From: Dysidea avara
Lineage: Eukaryota; Porifera; Demospongiae; Dictyoceratida; Dysideidae
Direction: 5' to 3'
Length of the DNA stretch: 64,000 nt
Assembly: GCF_963678975.1 (NCBI RefSeq)
Contig: NC_089272.1
Coordinates: forward strand, 42,599,391 to 42,663,390
Positions 56,532 through 64,000 of the stretch are shown here, piece by piece; position 1 is the first letter of the stretch, and every line of letters begins with the position of its first letter. A program made the translations under genes and the position numbers. Below the pieces are notes generated by a model that made no database searches, was not told the origin of the DNA, and saw only the letters and a list, made by a program, of their open reading frames with translations.

Positions 56532-57093
56532 CTAAAACAATAACATTAACACCACTAGAATTGAACATAGTCGTTCACCTGTGTGGAAGAATGGCTATCG
56601 GAAGAACAGCTATCTTTATCCCAGAACAGGAGGTTAATAAATAATCAATTACTTCTGGAAGTGCACCTGTAAAGGTGCCCCCCTACCCGCCACATCCCAG
56701 AACAATGCGCGATGAAACATATCGACGAAATAAACCACCAGACTCCACACAATCTAATCACTTGCTGCTCAAACTGTTGAGTCTTCACCCAATGGTCCAG
56801 AATGATCTAACCGCATCCGGTAGTAGCTAGTGTGTTTATAAATTCGAGCACTTAGTTAATTGATTCAAGTGTATATGTTTACTTTTGTCTCCAGGAGTCT
56901 GCCCCTGGTTCAGTCCCGTCTTTCCTCGCCTCGTACAGAATTTCCATCGAAGTTAAGGCAGGTCTGTTTCTCTCGAGCGTGCGTGTCATTGATGTTTTCC
57001 TTCTTTGCTTAGTGATCATTATTTAGAGTTTAAGCGTCTCGACATCAAAGAACTCGTTGCCCTAATATGTCACAACTGAACAGCCAGTAGTCT

Positions 57094-57530
57094 TGTGAGG
57101 GTGGTGTTACTGATATTTCGCTAGGTGAGTGGATATGTTGTTAATGCACCTATCAATGTAATCCTTGACTACCAGGGATACTAGTGTCGCGTGTTTGGGT
57201 GGGGAGAAAAGAGTCTGGTGCAACTCCAGTAGCTGTTTACTTCTGAGCCGTTCCCAGAATCTGGGGACGTTAATTGAATAACATTGTCCACAAAGGAGGC
57301 GTGTGAGGGTGGTGTTAATGACATTTCGCTAGGTGAGTGGATATGTTGTTCTGCACCTATCAATGTAATTCCGTGACTACCAGGGATACTAGTGTCGCGT
57401 TTTTTCCATGTATTGGGTGGGGAAAAAAGAGTCTGATGCAACTCCAGTAGCTGTTTACTTCTGAGCCGTTCCCAGACTTTGGGGACGCTAATTGAATAGC
57501 ATTGGCCGCAAAGGAGGCGCCAATGACATT
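57094..57530. repeat. Tandem duplication of about 212 bp with shared peptide
   Basis: Two copies (GTGAGGGTGGTGTTA ... GGGGACG-TAATTGAATA), both starting near a TGCACCTATCAATG end. On the minus strand both read ASF-x2-N-x-IQL-x-SP-x-SGNGSEVNSYWSC. The second copy is fused in frame to an amphipathic segment, DAMKEISEQIKNHLKDKQIE (57629-57540). A third, inverted partial copy is at 57714-57800. Confidence 0.7.
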
Positions 57531-58218
57531 AGTAAGTAAACTCGAGATGGCTTCGATCTGTTTATCCTTTAAATGATTCTTAATTTGCTCTGATATCTCT
57601 TTCATAGCGTCTTGAAAGTTCATCCTCATTGTGTAGCAAGACTCACAACCACAACAGGAGTGTACGAATATTTCATTGTTTTACTGATGTTATGATGCCT
57701 CTTTTGCAGTCAATGTTATTCAATTAGTGTCCTTAGAGTCTTCAGAAGTAAACAGCTATTGGAGTTGCACCAGACCCTTTTTTTCCCACCCAATATATGG
57801 AAAAAAGTGGTCTGGCCACACGAGACTACAGGGATATGGGCTAAGGTGGGGGAAGGTGGGGATTTGCATCACAGAAGATTACTATTCCTCACCTACTGGG
57901 GAAGTATTAGTCATACAAACCCTGACTAAGCCTCGACTAGCAAACCCTGGGGATAGTGTGGCTTGGAGGGGATTTGCATGATAATGTGGCGTTCAGGTGT
58001 TAGCCAAGAGATTCAGGTTATGAGTGAGTACAAGTGGATTCTAGTAGTTAGCTAGCATCTGAGTAACTCCTTTCTAAAACACATGCCTTTGTTTCAGTAA
58101 ATTTCTTAGTGAAGACAACCCCCCATGGAAATTTGGCGATTGATTCCCCCATCATCCCCAACCTTCCCCCACCCTCAGCCTGTATCTGTGGTAGTCGGGC
58201 ATTACATTGATAGATGCA
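57145..58218. mobile_element. Large TGCACCTATCAATG-end element
   Basis: Ends TGCACCTATCAATGTAAT ... ATTACATTGATAGATGCA, flanked by TTAA and TTATA. Same family as the innermost MITE at 39078 but 1.07 kb long. It contains the tandem duplication above and CCCCACC/GGTGGGG subterminal words; a second left end at 57354 suggests rearrangement. Confidence 0.65.
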
Positions 58219-58246
58219 TTATAGTGCAAGGGGGTGTCACACATAT

Positions 58247-58480
58247 ACTCACTGTAGGTCGATCTGCAACCGCAGTTAAAGTCTTGACCCACCCAAAATT
58301 TTGCTATGACCTGTAACTAATAGTCTTTCAATCTTTGACTGGTGACTTTAGCAACGATATTTCACTAAGTACTTTTCAATTGTGGGTTGGAAATTTTCAC
58401 TCTTGACCGTTGACTTAGTACGAATTTGGTGGCCTTGACCTTTGACTTAGACTTTGGTTGCAGATCTACCTACAGTGAGT
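58247..58480. mobile_element. MITE with ACTCACTGTAGGTCGATCTG ends
   Basis: Terminal repeats of about 28 bp (ACTCACTGTAGG-CGATCTGCAACC) and several internal TTGACTTAG / TGACCTTTGACT words. It lies 28 bp beyond the previous element. Confidence 0.75.
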
Positions 58481-58517
58481 GTCTGTGTATCACCACCATG
58501 TAGTGCCGTTCCTTGAA

Positions 58518-59207
58518 GTTAAGAATACCCATAGAGCATTTACATATCCATGGTAACGTAATTAAGGCCATGTTCTTGTACCAAGCTGAAACTTCTATCA
58601 GCTGAATTGGGCCAGAAACTAAGTCAATAAGTAAGTGATTTAGGTGTAGATAACAGGAATGATATTTTAAAAAGGTACCAGGCCTAGGAGATCTGTACTG
58701 AATCCCAAAAGGGCAGTTTTGTAGGGAAGGGAAACGTATATTGATCTATTAGGCCAAGTTACAGGCAATTCACGACTCCAAACTGGCTAGAACAACACAA
58801 TCTGTAGTACAGGATTATATCCACCACCACAGAACCATACAGCAACGTTCAACTTCAGCCAGAGCTCCATCAATGTCCCATACCAAACGCATTCTAGCTT
58901 ACCACTCAGTTTGGAAAAGTAGCTAGCAAAACCAAACCACTTAACTCTGGTTGGTTTTACACATGAAGTTCGAATGTAACATATTTATTGTCAAAAGTCA
59001 ATTAAGTGGTCTGCCTTTACTGGTTCCATTTAGGACGGATCTCCTATACCTGGTAACTTTTCTAAATAGCATTCCTGTCACTTACACCTAAATCACTCAC
59101 TTATTGACTTAGTTTCTGGCCCGATTCAGCTGATAGAAGTCCCAGCTTGGTACAAGAACATGGCGTCGATTACGTTACCATGGATATGCAAACGCTTTAT
59201 GCTGAAG
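58518..59207. repeat. Inverted repeat with 170-bp arms and 340-bp loop
   Basis: Arms include CATATCCATGGTAACGTAAT, CTTGTACCAAGCTG, CAGCTGAAT-GGGCCAGAAAC and AAGTGATTTAGGTGTA. The two arms have drifted by about 10 percent. The loop (58700-59035) has no recognised content. Confidence 0.8.
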
Positions 59208-60300
59208 CATACACACTGTGATGTACTATGACACATTGGGCATACAAAATAATAGAAGGCTCTATAGTTGAGATAAGGCTAGTGGGATCATTACAGTGAT
59301 GGTGTAGCCATTAAACAGCCCTCCACTAATAATCCTACCTCCCCAGAAATGCATTCATTAATGATGGTTGTAAGTGCTTGAGTGTGACGGTCCCACTTTG
59401 TCATGTTGGTCATTTCACTGTGTCATTTTGTATGTCCGCTGTGTAACTTTTAGTGATGTGCAATTGTAATATTACATATTATGATGAGTTTCTATATTCA
59501 TGAGTGTACACTACAAATGGGACCATGGATTAAAACTAAAAGTGTCTTGATTAGTATTTGACTGAACTTAACGTTTGCTACATGCATGTGGACTACGTGT
59601 GCTTAATCTTTTCCCAGATTGCAAAATTTACATGTGTGTGTGTATGCAGAGCTGTGTTGTGGGAGCCATGATTATATGTAAGCACTGATGTACATAAGTT
59701 GGAATACATTATGATATTCAAAATGATGAAGTACCAGTGCTTTAGTGGATTGGTCAGTTAGTATGCCCATCCTAGACGTGCTGCTTGTCACTTGAGAGAT
59801 TATCAATTACCCATTAATGCTGGTGAGTATATTATATGCTATATACGTGTGTATTGAGTATAAACTAAACAAACATGAGCAAAACCGTTTATTCTCATTT
59901 GTAACTCTGTGCAAGTGAAACATGTAGAGTCAAAATAAAGTAAACGACTAGAATTTTTAAAACAAATAATAATCTGTGCACACACAGTACATACACTGTA
60001 TGTAAAGCCGTCAGCTTTCTAAAGCTCTTTGCTACATAGTTGATCTTGTATGTTTCACAAAGCGAAGGATGTAATGTACTTAAAAGGAAAATTACTTATG
60101 GGTATAAATACAAGTGTGCACTATTAGGAATTCACTTGGGTGTCTGAGTGGTGCATAAGCACCCCAGTTGTCATTCACTGGGAGGTGATAGTTATGGTAG
60201 TAGGGCTGGGCTGCCATTTGTAGTGCACACACACATACACTACACTACACACACACACACACAAAACATGGGAGGTGTTACTCATATTTCGTGGTGTTGA
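59208..60300. other. No firm gene; one possible exon and a CA repeat
   Basis: A plus-strand segment 59762-59822 before a GTGAGT donor reads YAHPRRAACHLRDYQLPINA, without a strong acceptor. A short (CA)n run lies at about 60225-60262. Confidence 0.3.
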
Positions 60301-60416
60301 TTAGTATGAGAGGCGCAGGCCAAAGTCAAATGATGGTGAAAGACACATTCATCTACTGAACGAGAGAACACGGCAAATCAATCAGAGGTTGGGTTCCATA
60401 TCATGCATTTTTGCAG

Positions 60417-60532
60417 GATGATCCAGATTGCTCCAATCACCCAGTATGTGCACGATGGTAAGTCCCCTTATACTTGCATGTTTTACCCTCTCTTTGGAGT
60501 TTTTCTCTAGCAAACATTGTACCGATTTATAA
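60417..60532 (+). CDS. Short cysteine-rich gene end (two exons)
   Basis: Exon 60417-60457 (acceptor TTTTTGCAG, donor GTAAGT) reads DDPDCSNHPVCAR plus two bases. Exon 60511-60532 (acceptor TTTTCTCTAG) completes a cysteine and continues KHCTDL to TAA. Four cysteines in 20 residues suggest the end of an extracellular module. A possible upstream exon ends at an ATG-GTGAAA donor near 60335 (MRGAGQSQMM), in the right phase but with a weak site. Family unknown. Confidence 0.4.
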
Positions 60533-60742
60533 AGTGATACTTTTATTTGTAAATCATTATTGTTAGTGTAATAGTGTGGATGGTCAAGTTTAAGGAACTG
60601 CAAGTTGAACCATTATTAAGAGGTAAAGGTGTGGACTCAGTGCATACAGGGTAGGCTTTTGTGATATACTGGGCGACTGTTCGTGATACGTATGTAAATA
60701 CTTACACATAGTGTATGTGTCATACACACTGCTATACCTCTA

Positions 60743-61244
60743 TTGTGTTTCATACAGGCTGCTGTCGGTGATGAAGATAAGATTGTCCATAGTTCTTTTC
60801 CTAGGACTGATTGTTCTAGTGTGTTTGTGTGTGTAGTGGTATGTCGTGTTTGCATTGCACAACCCACAGTGTCACGCACACAGACACTCTCACATACACA
60901 CATGCACACACACACGCAATATATACACATGTGACAAGATGTGGGAAGAAAAATTGTTACATGTGCGCACATACATACACGTACGCATGCACGCACGCGC
61001 GCATGCATACACACACACACATGCACAACACGAGCACGTACACGCACATGTACATACACACTCGCATACAAGCATATTCCTGAAATTTACAGTACAGTGT
61101 ATTTGTTGCTTTTTTTTATTAGTGCTTGTTGAAGATACTCATGATCACTTAGGGTTGTCTATTGCAATCACGTCGTTTGCTTTTAAATGCATTCTAAATG
61201 CATTGTATGCTACATGTTTGCAATGGTCAAGCCTTGTTTCGTAA
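60743..61244 (+). other. Possible exons around a CA/CG-rich microsatellite
   Basis: After a TTTCATACAG acceptor, ATG at 60771 starts MKIRLSIVLFLGLIVLVCLC, a good signal-peptide sequence, but a stop follows at once unless spliced. 60880-61075 is an ACAC/ACGC/ATGC simple-sequence tract that produces long artificial frames on both strands. A segment after TTTTTTATTAG (about 61119-61244) is open for 41 codons to a TAA (LVEDTHDHLGLSIAITSFAF). Evidence is thin. Confidence 0.25.
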
Positions 61245-61249
61245 TATCT

Positions 61250-62440
61250 ACTGTACCATTGCAACTACAGAGCACAATGAGTATGGTATATGCTCATAAG
61301 TTAGTCATTTATACTGTTACATTTCATTTCATGCTGTTTGAATTTATAGGGGCTGTTGAAATGTAGTCTTACCATTGAGACAGGTATCATGTGGTGTACT
61401 GCAGTGTTTGCTTGCTTGTTTGTTTGTTTTGTTTTTTACAGTATAGGTACTCATGCAATCAATATTTTTATATACTGTGGCCTTTAGTATTTCTACAATG
61501 CATCCATATGCATCTACCATATTGAGTATGAGTGGATAAATAGTGAGTTCTCTCTCATGTTTCGTCTAGTCCATTTTATCCTTCAATTTATAGAATTCCA
61601 TTTGTGAACGTGGGTGGATTATCATGCAGCTCGGACCTCTTATCATCATGGAAATTGTGACAGTGTCTTGAATGTTTATATGCATAGTACGCATGATTAT
61701 TATATTATGTATATAGTATGTATGATTTGATTTTATCAAGTGATAGAGAATTTATAATAATTGTAGTATAGAAAGGTAGTGACGTACTGGAGCAGTTGGG
61801 TGGTTTATCAAATTAAGTTGCATGGCTTCATAAATAAACTATATAAACAGCATTAATAGTAAACAGTGTAAATATTTCATACAATTGTTAAATAAATCAT
61901 ACAAAACTAACAATTTCGTTTGTGATGCTTACCCATCACTTATTTGTAAAGGAAGAGAATTTCCCGTTGGCTCATATGGCTTCTCAAATAATTGAGTTGG
62001 ACAGGTTGGTGGCAAAGTATTAAGATTAGTGATTGTTATAGACCACAGCCATCAAATAATGTACATATAGCTATGGCTGCAAAATAGCTGAACTTGCTAA
62101 TTGCTACATGCAACTCAGATAAGGTATACTCCATTGTGTATATCATGACCATATGTGCACATGTAGTCTACGCCATGTGTATAATTGTATCATTAGCACA
62201 CTTATGCTATACACACTGGTGTATATTATCCAAGTGGTTATACACAACATATACATAATAAGTATATCATATTCATACATGTCTGAGTATACCACATGTA
62301 TAATTGAATTATACACACTGTGTATACTTGAGTATAACAATTTTTTTGCACAGTGGTTATACTTATGTTTTGTACTGTTTCTGTTCTGTGTCTTGTTATG
62401 CATGTATGTTGAGGGAAGCACCCTTGTACAGACTAGCTAT
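61250..62440. other. No supported gene; AT-rich word cluster at 62120-62350
   Basis: A segment after CAATTTATAG (61594-61671) is open to a TGA but unsupported. 62120-62350 repeats the GTATAAC/ATACAC words seen at 54310-54650, with an imperfect inverted arrangement. Confidence 0.35.
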
Positions 62441-62442
62441 AT

Positions 62443-63909
62443 CGAGGGGTCACTAACTCACGAAAAAGGGGTACGGATTTCAAAATCTTGAACAAATTTC
62501 TCAAGATTTCACGGATTTCAAAAAATCGAACGAGAGCTGCAAAATTTGATTTCAAAATTACAGGTTAGTGTAGAGTGATAAGTTCTGAAATCACCAAAAA
62601 ATAGTGGGAGAAAGAAACAGAAGTTCAGCAGGCGTGCAGGAGCAAAGCCTCACAAAATTGAGAGGAATTGCGAAGCCATATAAAACCAGGAGTAAAGCCA
62701 AGGCATAACTATTAAACGAAACCCTACAAAACTAGGAGCAACTTGCAGCTGAAGCCCTATAAACCAGGAAAAACGCCAATCATTCAGGATAAATCCTGTG
62801 CAAAACCAGGAGCAACTGTCCGGCAAAGTTCTATCTGGTGTGAAACCCACAAAACCAGGAGCATCTGTATGCTTAAGTTGCTTTTGTAGTTGGTGTGTTG
62901 CTAAGTTTATGAAGTTTGTGTTGTTAAGTAAGTTTGTAGTTTGCTAAGTAAATCCGAAGCGGAGTGGATCATCGGATTTCATTCTTACTTATGTGCAGGA
63001 GCAGTTTGCATGGCTTCTTTGCCCCAGCTCCTGGTTTTGTTTGGTTTCCACAACTCGCTTAATACAAATCCGAAGCGAAGCGGAACAATAGATTTAATTC
63101 TTACTTTTGAACAGTTAGCATGGATTCTCTCCTGCATGGTTTTGTGCGGCTTCTTTCCCACAGCTCCTGGTTTTGTTTGGCTTCCACAACTCGCTTAATA
63201 CAATTCCAAAACGGAGTGGGATATTAGATTTCATTCTTACTTTTGAGCAGTTAGCATGGATTCTCTCCTGGTTTAGTGTGGCTTCTTCCCACAACTCCTG
63301 GTTTTGTTTGGCTTCCACAACTCGCTTAATACAAATCCGAAACGGAGCGGGATATCGGATTTCATTCTTACTTTTGAGCAGTTAGCATGGATTCTCTCCT
63401 GGTTTAGTGTGGCTTCTTCCCACAACTCCTGGTTTTGTTTGGCTTCCACAACTCGCTTAATACAAATCCGAGACGGAGCGGAACATTGGATTTCATTCTT
63501 ACTTTTGAACAGTTAGCATGGATTCTCTCCTGGTTTTGTGTTGCTTCTTCCCACAACTCCTGGTTTTGTTTGGCTTCCACAACTCGCTTAATACAAATCC
63601 GAAACGGAGCGGAACATCGAATTTCATTCTTACTTTTGAACAGTTTGCATGGATTCTATAGATCTCCTGGTTTTGTACGGCTTCTTTCCCACAGCTCCTA
63701 GTTTTGTGTGGCTTCCACAACTTGATTAATACAAATCCAAAGCGAAGCGGAACATCGGATTTCATTCTTACTGTAGCATGCAGTTGAGTGTAAGCTATGG
63801 TACCAGAACGAGTATAGAATCAGAATCACGATAACAACATAAGATTTCATATTTCAGGCAGGATTTCACTGAAGGTGTACGAGATTTCGAATCAGTTGGT
63901 GACCCCTCG
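62443..63909. mobile_element. 1.47-kb terminal-inverted-repeat element carrying a tandem array
   Basis: Ends CGAGGGGTCACTAACT ... AGTTGGTGACCCCTCG. 8-bp flanks AGCTATAT and AGCTATGT differ at one base, fitting an aged hAT-like duplication. Left interior has CCAGGAG words (62650-62860) that are the reverse complement of the CTCCTGG in the tandem array; right interior has GATTTC words mirrored at the left end. No transposase. Confidence 0.75.
62951..63775. repeat. 131-bp tandem repeat, about six copies
   Basis: Unit includes CATGGATTCTCTCCTGGTTT, GTTTGGCTTCCACAACTCGC and AATCCGAAACGGAGCGG. Homologous points recur at 63173, 63304 and 63435, exactly 131 bp apart; outer copies are shorter or longer. 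131 is not a multiple of three, so the similar open frames in each unit are not one protein. Confidence 0.95.
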
Positions 63910-64000
63910 AGCTATGTATGCCTTTTGGTGCCACTGGTCGTTTTGACAAATTAGATAAATGCGTTATTGCATTTTACTAAATCTAGCAATATGCAAATGG

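Larger units (their letters stand above)
54890..56790. repeat. Tandem segmental duplication of a gene fragment
   Basis: Copy 1 is about 54917-55470 and copy 2 about 55628-56770. Matching landmarks: CCACTATACCTGTT, AACAGTCAGTAATTC-ACATTAA-ACATACCTGC, TGACAAGAACAT, CAGCATTTCTAGC and GAAGTGC-CCTGTAAA. Copy 2 is longer because of the hairpin MITE at 55831-56186 and extra sequence near 56380-56640. Confidence 0.7.

Noticed and set aside
60637..61132. Long frames rich in Thr/His or Val/Cys/Arg on both strands
   Set aside because: Products of the ACAC/ACGC simple-sequence tract; no splice or family support.
63173..63701. Series of similar 70-88-codon frames
   Set aside because: Each is the same frame of a 131-bp repeat unit; 131 is not divisible by three, so no continuous protein results.

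Overview
This is eukaryotic, AT-rich and intron-bearing DNA. Two things point to a demosponge. One is a pair of decayed genes coding for secreted beta-helix plus multi-membrane proteins. The other is a HIRAN-like exon of a type I recall as expanded in sponge genomes. The phylum is an inference from remembered families; I do not claim a species.

Most of the window is mobile DNA. 0-3.4 kb: start of a HIRAN-like gene (minus, cut by the window edge), a reverse-transcriptase scrap, a 50-bp minisatellite and a coiled-coil terminal exon with an in-frame stop. 5-12.7 kb: small inverted-repeat elements, a 5'-truncated LINE carrying a restriction-like endonuclease domain, and a decayed tandem array of a two-exon module. 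12.9-16.6 kb: a candidate 3.7-kb element bounded by clusters of a perfect 20-bp palindrome; it encloses a previously hidden spliced gene and two nested MITEs. 16.9-22.7 kb: three large palindromes of 0.8-1.6 kb; two have recognisable target-site duplications and two keep an open reading frame in each arm. 23.3-26.4 kb and 36-39.5 kb: two inverted copies of a large fold-back element carrying a 31-bp minisatellite. The second copy sits inside a stack of four nested insertions.

The best intact genes are a divergent pair of intronless four-pass membrane proteins at 26.7-28.6 kb, sharing a 236-bp spacer. At 40.6-51.3 kb two inverted, frameshifted copies of the beta-helix/multi-pass gene surround a Ty3/gypsy integrase fossil; LINE 3' ends flank the minus-strand copy. 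52-54.3 kb holds a TA-flanked MITE, a hAT transposase fossil and a LINE fossil. 54.9-56.8 kb is a duplicated gene fragment with short in-phase exons. 57-59.2 kb is another cluster of inverted repeats. 60.3-60.5 kb has a short-exon, cysteine-rich gene end. 62.4-63.9 kb is a 1.47-kb terminal-inverted-repeat element containing a 131-bp tandem repeat.

A recurring thread is the 18-mer ACTCTAATAGAACAGTCA and close variants, seen in at least a dozen places inside otherwise unrelated small elements. Splice-based gene calls rest on reading GT/AG sites and phase by eye; no alignment or transcript evidence was available.
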